From Rhodobacteraceae bacterium HIMB11 (lineage in GTDB: Bacteria; Pseudomonadota; Alphaproteobacteria; Rhodobacterales; Rhodobacteraceae), in contig AVDB01000003.1 in the NCBI GenBank assembly GCA_000472185.1, forward strand, positions 124,001-188,000: DNA of 64,000 bases, given 5' to 3'. Numbering within the stretch: position 1 is the stretch's first letter; the number at the start of each line of letters is the position of its first letter. The notes below the pieces were generated by a model, which saw only the letters and a program-made list of their open reading frames with translations, searched no databases and had not been told where the DNA came from. Shown piece after piece: positions 17,565 to 27,520 of the stretch. A program made the position numbers and the translations under genes.

Positions 17565-18611
17565 TTAGGATGCGGCATTTGCTTTGTTGTGTTGAATAGA
17601 TTTGTAGAAGGCTAAACCGATTAGAACGATTCCGATCCCACCGGTCAAAATTTCAGGAACGTGGAAGAGAGACTGGAGAAACATGATAATAGACAGCGCA
17701 AAGATCGAATAAAACGCCCCATGTTCCAGATACAAAAACTCTGCCAGTGTTCCCCGTTCAACCAACATGATTGTCATTGAACGCACGTACATCGCTCCGA
17801 TCCCAAGACCGATTGCGATCAAGAGAATGTTGGTGGTCAGTGCAAAGGCCCCGATCACCCCATCAAATGAGAAGCTTGCATCAAGCACCTCAAGATATAA
17901 AAACGCGCCCAACCCGCCGCGCGCACCCATCGCGGCGGTGTTGCTGGCAATGTTGTCCAAATACGCGCCTAACCCGTCCACCAACATGAACACCAACATC
18001 CCCATGATGGCCGACATCAAAAAGGCGGCATGTTTATATTCAGGCAAGAACTGGCAAATCGCGATGATGATGATCAAGACGAATGCAATTTCAAAGCCAC
18101 GAATTGAACCAACCCGACGCAGGCGTGTTTCCAATCCGACAATCCAATCCACTGATTTGTCTTCATCAATGAAAAACTTCAGCGCGACCATCATAAGGAA
18201 GGTCCCACCAAAGGCGGAAATCGGACCGTGTGCTTCGCCAATGATGCGGGAATATTCATCCGGAACAGACAGCGCCAAGTGCATCGCAGCGAATGGATTG
18301 ATCCATGCGAAAATCGCAACAACCGCCAAGGGAAATACAATGCGCATGCCGAAAACGGCGATCAATATGCCCCATGTCAAAAACCGACGCTGCCAAACAG
18401 GCGTCATTTCCTCAAGCTTGTTTGCATTCACGATTGCATTGTCAAACGACAAGGCAATTTCCAATGCTGCCAAGATCGCACCCACGAAGAGAAAGCTGAG
18501 CAAGCCCCCATATGTCCCCGTGGTCGCCCAACCAAGCCATCCAGATAGCCCAAGACCGACAACGGTGACGATCAGGGGCCATTTTTGATAGGATAAAGTG
18601 GATCTTGCCAT
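17565..18611 (-). CDS. DUF475 (TerC-like) integral membrane protein
   Basis: A 348-residue polytopic protein with about nine hydrophobic segments. Acidic motifs typical of the TerC/DUF475 group lie within membrane segments (LEIALSFDNAIVNA, LEVLDASFSFDGVIGAF). Family members are linked to tellurite resistance, metal export or membrane stress. It is embedded in the DHPS operon, 10 bp after the TRAP permease gene and 21 bp before hpsN. Export of sulfite released by SuyAB is a speculative possibility, since no TauE/SafE or sulfite dehydrogenase gene is present here. Confidence 0.85.
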   Translation of the reverse strand: MARSTLSYQKWPLIVTVVGLGLSGWLGWATTGTYGGLLSFLFVGAILAALEIALSFDNAIVNANKLEEMTPVWQRRFLTWGILIAVFGMRIVFPLAVVAIFAWINPFAAMHLALSVPDEYSRIIGEAHGPISAFGGTFLMMVALKFFIDEDKSVDWIVGLETRLRRVGSIRGFEIAFVLIIIIAICQFLPEYKHAAFLMSAIMGMLVFMLVDGLGAYLDNIASNTAAMGARGGLGAFLYLEVLDASFSFDGVIGAFALTTNILLIAIGLGIGAMYVRSMTIMLVERGTLAEFLYLEHGAFYSIFALSIIMFLQSLFHVPEILTGGIGIVLIGLAFYKSIQHNKANAAS

Positions 18612-18620
18612 CTTGCGCTC

Positions 18621-21083
18621 TTACCCTCCGAACACTTGGTTAGGGAGCCACAGAACAATCTGTGGGAAGACAAGGATCAGGATCAAACCGACCAACTGGA
18701 TCAGCATAAATTGCATCATGCCCAGATAGATATCTTTCAAATCCCAGTTCGGTACCACGCCCTTTAGGAAGTAGGCAGACAGCGCAACGGGCGGAGACAA
18801 CCAAGCCGTTTGCAAATTCACGGCAACAAGGATGCCGAACCACACCATCAGGTCATATCGGTCCAAACCGTGCAGCTCCAATTTTTCAACCGTCGGCAAT
18901 AGGATTGGGACAACAATCAACACAATGGGAACCCATTCCAGTGGCCAGCCCAGAACAAAGATCAGGGCCATTACCAAGATCAGGATCAAGTAGGGTGACA
19001 TGTCCAGACTAAGCAGTAGTTCGGTCATCATCTTGGGCGTTCCAAGGGATGAGAATTCCGCACCAAAGAAGTTTGAAGAAGCCACCAAGAACATGATGAG
19101 CACCGTAATTTCTAGCGATTTGATCAGATTGTCAAAGAAACCAGGAAAAGTGAATTTGCGATACATCACAGACAGCAGGATGGCACCAAATGCCCCCATC
19201 GCAGCCGCCTCGGCAGGCGTAGCCAATCCAAGAAGGATTGAACCCAAGGCAAAGGAAATTAATATAGTCGGAGGCATGAGGCCTGCGAAGAATTCATCCC
19301 AAAGCTCAGAGAATGAGAAGCGATCGGCCGCGTCCGCGCGATATATCGGCATCGCCAGCACTGACAAAATGACTATCAATCCGAACATCGCGACAGACAT
19401 CCATGGAATACCTGCACCCATGTTCGCCACGATCATGTACCCATGGAACAGGATCGCCAACGGCATCGCGATGCGTAGCACGGCAAGATTGCGATACGCA
19501 CGCAGCGCCAATGCCATGACCGCCGCCAATACGATCAGACCACCAAACGGGATGACCCCGCCGAACGCACCACCGATCCCCAATCCAAAGACGCGACAGA
19601 TCGTAAGAACACCCATCGAAATCAACGCGACCTCTGCCCCGTAGAAATCAGATGTCTTGGGCTGGTCTTCATCTGGCAAAATAGGACCCAGTTCTGGGTT
19701 CAGCCAGCAACGACCCAGGGTGTATAGCAAATACAATGATGCCAACAGCGCACCCGGAATGAATGCACCGCGGAACAAATCCAATGTCGAGACCTCAAGG
19801 ACGGGGCCCAAGACAATCAACATGATGGAAGGTGGGATCAAAATACCCAGTGTACCACCGGCTGTAATCGTACCAGCAGCCAGTTGCACGTTATAACCAG
19901 ACCGGCTCATCGTTGCGCCCGCCATGATACCCAATAGGGTTACAGAGGCCCCAACAATACCCGTTGCGGCCGCAAAGATTGTCGAAACAATCAGTACCGC
20001 GATGTAAAGCGATCCGCGCACGCGGGCCATGATCATTTGGATAGATGCGAACAAGCGCTCCATCAGGCCGGCGGCCTCCATCACAATCCCCATAAGGATG
20101 AACAACGGCACCGCCATCAACTGGTCATTCAGCATTGTTGAGTTTGTGTTCAACGTCATCAACAGTGTGGTCAATTTGAAGTTTGACCCCCAAATACCGA
20201 AGATAAAGGCCAGGAAGATCAAGGTGAACGAAATCGGGAACCCGATGAAGATCACAAAGATCATCGCGCCCAGCATGATCAAACCAATCGTGGGTTTTGA
20301 CAGACCTGGACGGGCCTTCATTAGGTCCGTAAACCAATCGCCACCTGGTGTCATATCGGGCGCAAACACAGCCATGACCAACCACACCAAGGCGATCACA
20401 TAAACCGGAAGCGCCATGACGAAATAACGCTCACGCTCTTTTCCCATTTTATGGAACGCACGGAACAATTCAGGGATCCCCTGAAGGGCTAGCAACAAAC
20501 CACCAATTGGCATCGCCAGACGGGCAGGCCACAAAACAGGTTCCCATGGACTATCAAATGCTGTTTCGCCTGTGCGATATGCCAATTCCCAATATTGAGC
20601 GGCGATAATTGTAAAGAATATCATAGATGGAATAAAAAACGCCATATAGAGTACAGCATCGACTGTTGCTTGAGTTTTATTATTCCAATTGCGGTACAGA
20701 AAATCGGCGCGGATATGCACACCACGCATTAGACCGTAACCTGCTGCACCCATAAACAGAACACCTGCGATCATGCGGCTGATGTCATAGGCGAACTGCG
20801 TTGGGCCTAAACCCAAAGCGCGCGCAGTATCGTCCCAACCATAGTCCGCCATAATGCCAAAGGCATTACGTGAAAACACCTCAATCACCACAACACCGAT
20901 AAGAGGAACCATCAGCAGGCACAAAATTTTACCTGCCCAATCGTTTAGAACGTCAATCGCACCGGTGATGGGGCGTTGCCATGGCGTCATATCCTCAGGG
21001 GTTTCCCCAGGTTTTTCTTGGCGGCGTTCAGCAATCAGTTCGTCCGCAATCTCAAGATTGTCGGGTATCACCTCTTCTGCCAT
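18621..21083 (-). CDS. TRAP transporter fused permease (DctQM type)
   Basis: An 820-residue fusion. Residues 1-230 are the four-helix small subunit, and the remainder is the large DctM subunit with roughly a dozen helices; MERLFASIQM and GGTLGILIPPS are family segments. It imports a substrate with its binding protein using a sodium gradient. Placement directly after the binding-protein gene and before DUF475-hpsN suggests DHPS or sulfolactate uptake, comparable to HpsKLM. An extended loop between the two halves contains a 21-residue spacer, a variation seen in fused TRAPs. Confidence 0.9.
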   Translation of the reverse strand: MAEEVIPDNLEIADELIAERRQEKPGETPEDMTPWQRPITGAIDVLNDWAGKILCLLMVPLIGVVVIEVFSRNAFGIMADYGWDDTARALGLGPTQFAYDISRMIAGVLFMGAAGYGLMRGVHIRADFLYRNWNNKTQATVDAVLYMAFFIPSMIFFTIIAAQYWELAYRTGETAFDSPWEPVLWPARLAMPIGGLLLALQGIPELFRAFHKMGKERERYFVMALPVYVIALVWLVMAVFAPDMTPGGDWFTDLMKARPGLSKPTIGLIMLGAMIFVIFIGFPISFTLIFLAFIFGIWGSNFKLTTLLMTLNTNSTMLNDQLMAVPLFILMGIVMEAAGLMERLFASIQMIMARVRGSLYIAVLIVSTIFAAATGIVGASVTLLGIMAGATMSRSGYNVQLAAGTITAGGTLGILIPPSIMLIVLGPVLEVSTLDLFRGAFIPGALLASLYLLYTLGRCWLNPELGPILPDEDQPKTSDFYGAEVALISMGVLTICRVFGLGIGGAFGGVIPFGGLIVLAAVMALALRAYRNLAVLRIAMPLAILFHGYMIVANMGAGIPWMSVAMFGLIVILSVLAMPIYRADAADRFSFSELWDEFFAGLMPPTILISFALGSILLGLATPAEAAAMGAFGAILLSVMYRKFTFPGFFDNLIKSLEITVLIMFLVASSNFFGAEFSSLGTPKMMTELLLSLDMSPYLILILVMALIFVLGWPLEWVPIVLIVVPILLPTVEKLELHGLDRYDLMVWFGILVAVNLQTAWLSPPVALSAYFLKGVVPNWDLKDIYLGMMQFMLIQLVGLILILVFPQIVLWLPNQVFGG

Positions 21084-21175
21084 GGTTTCATCTCCCTCTA
21101 TGTCGCCCGCGATTATGCGAGTATTTTTTATTTAGAAAAAAGCGGTTCAGCACTTTTGCCAAAATAAAAAGAAAT

Positions 21176-21195
21176 GCGGAGCCCGAAGGCTCCGC
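21176..21195 (-). terminator. Intra-operon stem-loop between TRAP binding protein and permease
   Basis: A perfect 8-bp stem (GCGGAGCC/GGCTCCGC) with a CGAA loop lies 17 bp after the binding-protein stop, followed on the minus strand by a T-rich stretch. Its position suggests partial termination or mRNA stabilisation so the binding protein is made in excess over the permease. Confidence 0.7.
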
Positions 21196-21211
21196 GAATG
21201 TAATCAATTGA

Positions 21212-22309
21212 TTACTTTAGAGTGTCCGCATGCGCTTTACCCAATCCTGCGTTAGATGCCTGTGCACCCGCCCAGAATGGAACTGCGATATCTGCGAAGT
21301 CTTTTTGTGACTGCCAAACTTCTGCGAAGAAGGCGTTATCAGCTGCCGCCTCTTCCAACAATTTTTTCGCAGCCGCCATATACTCAGTGAAGTATTCAGC
21401 AGGAGTATCATGCAATTGCACACCGTGGTTTTCTGTCAAATCTTTCAGAGCCTTACCGTTCTCATAGATGCGGTACGATAGAGACTTTGACAATGATGCA
21501 TTTGCCGCAACTTCAAGCGCCTTTTGCTCTGAAGCAGACAAGCTATTGTAAACGTCACGGTTCAAGTACATGTCAGCATTCACAGTAACTTGGTGCAAAC
21601 CTTGTAGATAGTAATGCTTAAGCACTTTCTGGAAACCAAAGACTGAATCAGGCTTCGGGCAGCACCACTCGGCCGCGTCGATCGCGCCTTTTTCAAGAGC
21701 AGGTAGGATGTCTCCACCACCCATTGCAACGGCTGCAACGCCAATTTCATTATAGGCTGCACCGACCATACCGGGAGGTGCCCGGAAGCGTAGTTTGCGG
21801 AAGTCATCCATAGATGCGATTGGCTCTGGGAACCAGCCCAAGGCTTCTGGACCAACAGGCTGTAGCATAAAACCTTTTACGTTTACGCCCATTTCGTCCC
21901 ATAGACGGTCATAAAGCTCTTTACCGCCGCCAAACTGGAACCACGATAGGAATGCCTGGTTATCTAAGCCAACACCAGCGCCTGCGATTGGTGCCCCAAA
22001 TAGGTTCGCCGCTGGGTGCTTACCACCCCAGTAGTGTGTCCATGCGAAGCCAGCTTCTACAAGACCCGCGTCAACCGCATCAATGATGTCACGTGGACCA
22101 ACAACGGCGCCTGCAGGCAATATTTCAATTTTCACAGACCCATTTGTTAGATCGAATACATCTTGAGCAAAGCTCTCGACCATTCTGACCTCATCAGATG
22201 AATTTCCGAGTACGGATTGTACACGGATGACAGTTTCAGCAAATGTCGCTGACGCCATCATGGTAAGAGCCGTCGCTCCTGCCGTTAGAGTTCTAAGATT
22301 AAACATCAA
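21212..22309 (-). CDS. TRAP transporter substrate-binding protein (DctP family)
   Basis: A 365-residue periplasmic binding protein with a signal peptide ending TFAE. A family arginine (KLRFRAPPG) contacts the acidic group of the ligand. It probably captures DHPS or sulfolactate and hands it to the fused permease. First gene of the minus-strand operon that runs to suyB. The sequence AGGGAGG lies 8 bp before the ATG. Confidence 0.88.
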   Translation of the reverse strand: MMFNLRTLTAGATALTMMASATFAETVIRVQSVLGNSSDEVRMVESFAQDVFDLTNGSVKIEILPAGAVVGPRDIIDAVDAGLVEAGFAWTHYWGGKHPAANLFGAPIAGAGVGLDNQAFLSWFQFGGGKELYDRLWDEMGVNVKGFMLQPVGPEALGWFPEPIASMDDFRKLRFRAPPGMVGAAYNEIGVAAVAMGGGDILPALEKGAIDAAEWCCPKPDSVFGFQKVLKHYYLQGLHQVTVNADMYLNRDVYNSLSASEQKALEVAANASLSKSLSYRIYENGKALKDLTENHGVQLHDTPAEYFTEYMAAAKKLLEEAAADNAFFAEVWQSQKDFADIAVPFWAGAQASNAGLGKAHADTLK

Positions 22310-22448
22310 ATTACCTCCCTTGATGTTGTATCCCTCATGCGAATTATCATTAATGCCAAGATTGAGGGGAATGTCTTGGCAGTATTAAAAAGTGGGCTAT
22401 TCCCAAGCTCGATTTGGGGCACCACTTCATGAAATGAGAATGCAGCAT

Positions 22449-24047
22449 TCATCGCGCATCCTCCAACACCAACTGACTGGCCTTTTCACCAATCATGATT
22501 GCGGGTGCATTTGTGTTGCCGCTGACGATGCGCGGCATAATCGAAGCGTCGGCAACGCGCAAACCGTGCACGCCTTTGACGCGTAGTGCGGGATCGACCA
22601 CGGCCATCGGATCAATCCCCATTTTGCATGTTCCAGTCGGATGATAAATCGTGACCGAGGTACGGCGCGCCCAATCCAGGGTTGCAACATCATCATCCAT
22701 TGCAACACCAGCACCTGGTGCGTGTTCTTCAGTGATATATGATTTCAACGGTTCGGCTTGGGCAATGCGGCGCGCAATCTGAATGCCCTTCACGATCGTG
22801 CAGCAATCCGTATCCGTTGCTAGATAGTTTGGGTGGATCTCTGGATGATCGTCCATGTTCGCCGAACGAAGCGACAGATGTCCTGCGCTTTCTGGGCGCA
22901 GCTGCAAAACAGATGCTGTAAAACCCGAAAACTTATGTGGTCCATCGGCAGGCTTATCCGCGCTCCACGGTTGAATGTGGAATTGGATGTCTGGGGTTTC
23001 CAAATGGTCTTCGGTTTTTAAAAACCCTGTTCCCAGACTTGCCGCCATGGTCATCGGGCCGCGCTGCGTCAACGCATACTGCGCTGCGATCAGCCCCTGT
23101 TTAAAGATATTGTTCGTTTCCGTATTGATCGTGCTGAGCGTCGTTTTGAAAACGGGGCGCGCCTGAAGGTGGTCCTGCAAATTTTTGCCAACACCCTGAA
23201 GATCCGAGACGACATTAATCCCGTGCTGGGACAATTCATCCCCTGCACCAATCCCGGAAAGCATCAAGATTTGCGGTGATCCAATTGCGCCTGCGCTGAG
23301 GATAACTTCGGCACGGGCCGTGATTGTTTGCATCTGTCCGTGGCGGCGGATGCGTACGCCCATTGCGCGACCGTCATTGATGATCACTTTTTCGGTTTGG
23401 GCATCCGTAATGATTTCCAGATTGGGCCGTCCCCGGGCAACCGACAAATACGCCTTGGCCGACGAACACCGCCGCCCCCCCTTCATCGTCAGTTGGAAAT
23501 ACCCAACGCCCTCTTGGTCCGCACCGTTATAATCAGGATTATGCTTATAGCCCACGTTCACAGCCGCATCGACCCATTTGTCAACGACTTCGCGGGTCAA
23601 GCGTGAGTTTTGCACAGAGAGAGGCCCCGATTTGCCTCGCAGGCCTGTGTCATCTTCACCTTCCCAATTTTCTGAACGTTGGAACAACGGGAGGACGTCG
23701 CTCCAACTCCAGCCAGTGCAGCCCATTTGCGCCCAACCATCATAATCTTGGGCTTGGCCGCGAACGTAAAGGAGACCATTAATCGAGCTTGATCCACCTA
23801 ATACGCGACCGCGAGGCCACGGAATTGCACGCCCGGCGATCCCGTCATCTTGTTCTGTTTTGTAACACCAATCCGATTTTGGATTCCCCATCGTGCGAAA
23901 ATATCCGACAGGAATGTGGATCCATGGGTTCGTGTCCTTGGGGCCCGCTTCGATCAGCGCAACGGTATAGCGCCCATCTTCTGAAAGACGGCTTGCAAGC
24001 GCGCAACCAGCTGATCCAGCCCCTACAACGACGAAATCGAATTCCAT
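22449..24047 (-). CDS. GMC-family FAD oxidoreductase (choline-dehydrogenase-like)
   Basis: A 532-residue GMC enzyme: FAD motif GAGSAGCALASRLSE (residues 9-23), signature PRGRVLGGSSSING, and catalytic region YHPTGTCKMG with a later asparagine in SGNTNAPA. Such enzymes oxidise alcohols such as choline and pass electrons to the respiratory chain. Its neighbours are the DHPS operon, with a 139-bp gap, and a divergent IclR gene. No betaine aldehyde dehydrogenase is adjacent, so choline is not proven as substrate. Confidence 0.85.
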   Translation of the reverse strand: MEFDFVVVGAGSAGCALASRLSEDGRYTVALIEAGPKDTNPWIHIPVGYFRTMGNPKSDWCYKTEQDDGIAGRAIPWPRGRVLGGSSSINGLLYVRGQAQDYDGWAQMGCTGWSWSDVLPLFQRSENWEGEDDTGLRGKSGPLSVQNSRLTREVVDKWVDAAVNVGYKHNPDYNGADQEGVGYFQLTMKGGRRCSSAKAYLSVARGRPNLEIITDAQTEKVIINDGRAMGVRIRRHGQMQTITARAEVILSAGAIGSPQILMLSGIGAGDELSQHGINVVSDLQGVGKNLQDHLQARPVFKTTLSTINTETNNIFKQGLIAAQYALTQRGPMTMAASLGTGFLKTEDHLETPDIQFHIQPWSADKPADGPHKFSGFTASVLQLRPESAGHLSLRSANMDDHPEIHPNYLATDTDCCTIVKGIQIARRIAQAEPLKSYITEEHAPGAGVAMDDDVATLDWARRTSVTIYHPTGTCKMGIDPMAVVDPALRVKGVHGLRVADASIMPRIVSGNTNAPAIMIGEKASQLVLEDAR

Positions 24048-24161
24048 TTTTACCCAAATATCAAATAATGAGACTTTTATTCTCGTTTTTTGTTGAAAAT
24101 GATGCTAACTACGATTCGAGGAACAAGTAAATATTTTTCTTTTCGGAAACTGAACAAAACG

Positions 24162-24926
24162 ATGGCGCACGACGTGACGGAAACCCCAACCAATCTGCGA
24201 ACGCTTTTGATCCTTGAGGTGCTGGGCAAAAGTGACCGCCCAATGACAGCGACAGAAATCAATGCAGAATTGGGATTACCGAAACAAACAGTGCATCGTC
24301 TCTGCGTCACGCTAGAAGAACACGGTTTCATCACGCGCCCCGACAACAGCCGTAAATATCAGGTGGGGCGTCGCCTCCGCGAAATCGGAGCAGGGCTTCT
24401 TTATAATTCCCGCGATCACATCACGCGGCGGCAAATTTTGACGGACGTTGCCCAAGAAGTGGGCGAAACAGTGAACTATGCCGTTCCACGTGAAACGGGA
24501 ATGGATTACCTTGATCGTGTAGAAACCGATTGGGCATTTCGCATTCAGCTGCCCATCGGGTCACGCGTCCCGTTTCATTGCACAGCCAGCGGCAAAACAT
24601 TTTTGGCCAGTTTACCAGATCGTAAATTGAAAGGGTTTTTAGAGGCGATTGACCTGCGGAACATGACGTCCAATACACATATCACCAAAGAGTCGTTGCA
24701 CGCGGAAATTAAAGACGTGCGCAAAAATGGCTATGCGCTGGATCGTGAAGAATTCATGGACGATATGGTCGCCATTGCGGTTCCCGTAAAAGATCCGCAA
24801 AATCGATACATCGCGGCACTGGCATTTCACGGCCCAACACAACGGATCAATATTGACGACGCAGTCGCCAAAAAGGACATGCTTCAGGCTGCGGCAAAAC
24901 GCATTAGCGAAAGCCTGTTTTCCTAA
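24162..24926 (+). CDS. IclR family transcriptional regulator
   Basis: A 254-residue regulator. An N-terminal winged helix (TNLRTLLILEVLG, MTATEINAELGLPKQTVHRLC) is followed by the IclR effector domain, with the family segment GSRVPFHCTASGKTFLA. The frame is open from a TTG at 24090, but the first ATG (24162) gives the usual length and was taken; the ribosome-binding site is weak. Divergent from the GMC oxidoreductase, with whose promoter it shares about 115 bp, and convergent with the GcvT-type gene, the stop codons being adjacent. It probably controls the GMC gene and perhaps the DHPS operon. Confidence 0.85.
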   Translation: MAHDVTETPTNLRTLLILEVLGKSDRPMTATEINAELGLPKQTVHRLCVTLEEHGFITRPDNSRKYQVGRRLREIGAGLLYNSRDHITRRQILTDVAQEVGETVNYAVPRETGMDYLDRVETDWAFRIQLPIGSRVPFHCTASGKTFLASLPDRKLKGFLEAIDLRNMTSNTHITKESLHAEIKDVRKNGYALDREEFMDDMVAIAVPVKDPQNRYIAALAFHGPTQRINIDDAVAKKDMLQAAAKRISESLFS

Positions 24927-27359
24927 TCAGCGCAGCAATTCGAAATCTGGATCGTAGGGGGATAGTGTGCAGACAGTTGCATCCACCAACTGCCCCAACA
25001 GATCAAGTTTCACGCATGTGCCAATTTCGGAAAATTTGGGGTCAATAAAAGCGTAGGCCAAGTTTTTGCCAACGCGATACCCCCATGCTCCAGACGTGAT
25101 GGTGCCAACGACATCGTCACCCTGCATAAGCGATGCACCGCCATAAGCAGGCGCATGATCGCAGTTGATTTCCAGCGACACCAAGCGTTTCTGAACGCCA
25201 TTGCGAACGCGGTTTTCCAACGCAGCTTTGCCAATGAAATCGGGTTTGTCCATTTTGACAAATCGATCCAGCCCCGTTTCAACGGGATCGAATTCCGTGA
25301 TCAAATCCGATTTCCAGTGCAAGAACCCTTTTTCCATCCGCATGGATTCTACGGCGCGCGTGCCAAAGAATCCCAGTTCATGTTCAACACCTGCATCCGT
25401 CAGCGCCAAATAGGCCGCATAAAGTGCGGAATTGGGCACATGAATTTCATAGGCCAATTCGCCAGAAAAGCTAACCGCCATGACCGTGGCAGGTGCAAAC
25501 CCAATGAAACATTCCCGCACGCTTAACCATGGAAAGGCGTCTTTACTCCAATCCCCACGCGCAGCTTTTGACAAAACATCACGCGCCCGCGGGCCCGCCA
25601 AAACCAAAATAGTTTGATCATTTGTCAGGGATTTAAATTGAACATCCTCATCGTCGCGCACATTCGATTTTAGCCAATCCATGTCATGATATTCGCTGGC
25701 GGCAGCCGACCCATACCAAACGCGATCTGGGCCGCGATCACTGGCTGGAATATTTGCAACAGTCGCCTCTGCCTTGATCATCCCGTGGTGGTTTAACAAA
25801 TACCCCAAACCCACACGACCATCGCGTTTTTGGACACGACCGCACATCATTCGATCCAAAAACGAATGTCGATCCGCGCCCGTGATTTCGATGCGATTAA
25901 ATCCATTCACTTCGGTTAGGCCAACCTTGGTTTGCACCAATTCAACCTCTTTGGCGATCACATCAAAGCTTTCCTCAAAATCGAACGTGTGACGGGGATG
26001 AAAATCGGGGGATGGTTTGAAATAGTCTACGCGTTCCCACCCATTCACCACTGTGAACTCGGCCCCTTTGGCCGCCAGAATTGGGGTCAGTGGTGTGGTT
26101 TTTGCAGGTCGCCCTGCAGGGCGGTGTTCATGCGGGAAATGAAACCGAAATTCGTTCTGATAATCCTCAATCGCTTTTAACGAAGTCAATTCAACATTTG
26201 CGTGCCCCGTGAAACGCCGTGGGTCCAAACACCAAGTGTCATAGCAGGCCTCACCATGAACGATTTGTTGCGCAAGTAACCAACCATGGCCACCGCCTTC
26301 CCCCAGCCCAGCGCGCAAACCAATAATACAAAACGCATTACGCTTTCCTGGGATCGGCCCAACCAAGGGCGCGCCATCGATTGTATAGGTGATCGGACCG
26401 TTGACCACGCGTTTGATCCCAACATCCGCCAAAACAGGCATACGCGCAAAGGCCCCTTCAAGGACATCCATCACACGTTCTAGATCGTCGGGACACAAAT
26501 CATTTGAAAAACTGGGGCTGATCCCATCCATGCCCCATGGTTTGCAATCTTGTTCATAGAACCCAACCAGCAAGCCATTTTTTTCCTGACGGCTGTAATA
26601 GTCGGAAATTGGGCAGCGTAACAATGGCATGCGGTGACCTGCCTGAACAATACCGTCAATGTCCTCGGTCACGAAATACTGATGTTCCATTGAGGCGACG
26701 GGATGATGCACGCCCATCATTGCGCCAACTTCGTTCACGCGATACCCACAGGCGTTTACGACGATATCACAATCGATGTTTCCGTTTGTGGTTTCGACCG
26801 TCCATGTATCATCCTTATGCTGGCGCAGTCCCGTCACGGCAGTATTTCTGTAAACCTCTGCGCCCGCTTTTCGTGCGTGATAGGCCAAGGCCTGACACAA
26901 TTGCGCGGGATCAATATCCCCGTCTTCACCATCCCAAAGACCGCCAAGTAAGTTCTCCGTTGAAATTAAGGGATGGCGGCGCGCACATTCTTCGGCGTCA
27001 ATCACCTCAAACTCAACACCCATGCCGCGTGCCATGGACGCGAAGTGGCGATATCCCTGCATCTGTTCTTCGGTGTTGGCCAAACGTATCCCGCCATCGC
27101 CATGGTGATACCCCACAGGATATTCGGGATCATCCCGCAGTTTTTTATAAAGAGCGATGGAATGCGATTTAAGGCCCACCATGGTTTGGTTCGTCCCAAA
27201 ATTCGTGACCTGCGCTGCAGAATGCCATGTTGTCCCACTGGTCAATTCATCCCGCTCTACCAATACAACGTCGGACCATCCCTCTTGCGTCAGATGATAA
27301 AGTGTTGAGCAGCCCGCAATGCCGCCACCGATCACAACAACCTTGGTCCGAGTTTTCAT
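24927..27359 (-). CDS. FAD-dependent oxidoreductase/GcvT fusion (dimethylglycine/sarcosine dehydrogenase family)
   Basis: An 810-residue two-domain enzyme. The N-terminal FAD fold has GGGIAGCSTLYHL at residues 11-23, and TTWHSAAQV contains the histidine that often binds FAD covalently in DMGDH relatives. The C-terminal half is a GcvT/aminomethyltransferase fold that passes a formaldehyde-level carbon to tetrahydrofolate. Family members demethylate N-methylated amines in the cytoplasm. It is divergent from the MttB gene with about 160 bp between starts, suggesting a shared quaternary- or tertiary-amine pathway. The exact substrate cannot be told from sequence. Confidence 0.85.
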   Translation of the reverse strand: MKTRTKVVVIGGGIAGCSTLYHLTQEGWSDVVLVERDELTSGTTWHSAAQVTNFGTNQTMVGLKSHSIALYKKLRDDPEYPVGYHHGDGGIRLANTEEQMQGYRHFASMARGMGVEFEVIDAEECARRHPLISTENLLGGLWDGEDGDIDPAQLCQALAYHARKAGAEVYRNTAVTGLRQHKDDTWTVETTNGNIDCDIVVNACGYRVNEVGAMMGVHHPVASMEHQYFVTEDIDGIVQAGHRMPLLRCPISDYYSRQEKNGLLVGFYEQDCKPWGMDGISPSFSNDLCPDDLERVMDVLEGAFARMPVLADVGIKRVVNGPITYTIDGAPLVGPIPGKRNAFCIIGLRAGLGEGGGHGWLLAQQIVHGEACYDTWCLDPRRFTGHANVELTSLKAIEDYQNEFRFHFPHEHRPAGRPAKTTPLTPILAAKGAEFTVVNGWERVDYFKPSPDFHPRHTFDFEESFDVIAKEVELVQTKVGLTEVNGFNRIEITGADRHSFLDRMMCGRVQKRDGRVGLGYLLNHHGMIKAEATVANIPASDRGPDRVWYGSAAASEYHDMDWLKSNVRDDEDVQFKSLTNDQTILVLAGPRARDVLSKAARGDWSKDAFPWLSVRECFIGFAPATVMAVSFSGELAYEIHVPNSALYAAYLALTDAGVEHELGFFGTRAVESMRMEKGFLHWKSDLITEFDPVETGLDRFVKMDKPDFIGKAALENRVRNGVQKRLVSLEINCDHAPAYGGASLMQGDDVVGTITSGAWGYRVGKNLAYAFIDPKFSEIGTCVKLDLLGQLVDATVCTLSPYDPDFELLR

Positions 27360-27520
27360 GAGGGTCCCCTGTCTTTGGTCATATTTTTGTTAGTTCTCAC
27401 AAAGGCGTCTTTGGAAAACAACAGATTTTTTTTGAACACAAAAGAAACCATTGCGCCAAGTCACAATGACGGTGTTTAGTCGCGAAAAAGATGTCACGCT
27501 AACAGGGAAACGACATTCAA

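Noticed and set aside
17767-18588. A 273-codon plus-strand open frame
   Set aside because: It is antisense to the DUF475 gene; basic, proline- and alanine-rich composition is typical of the opposite strand of a membrane-protein gene, and there is no ribosome-binding site.
19000-19644. A 214-codon plus-strand open frame
   Set aside because: Shadow of the TRAP permease gene, with composition expected from antisense of hydrophobic codons.
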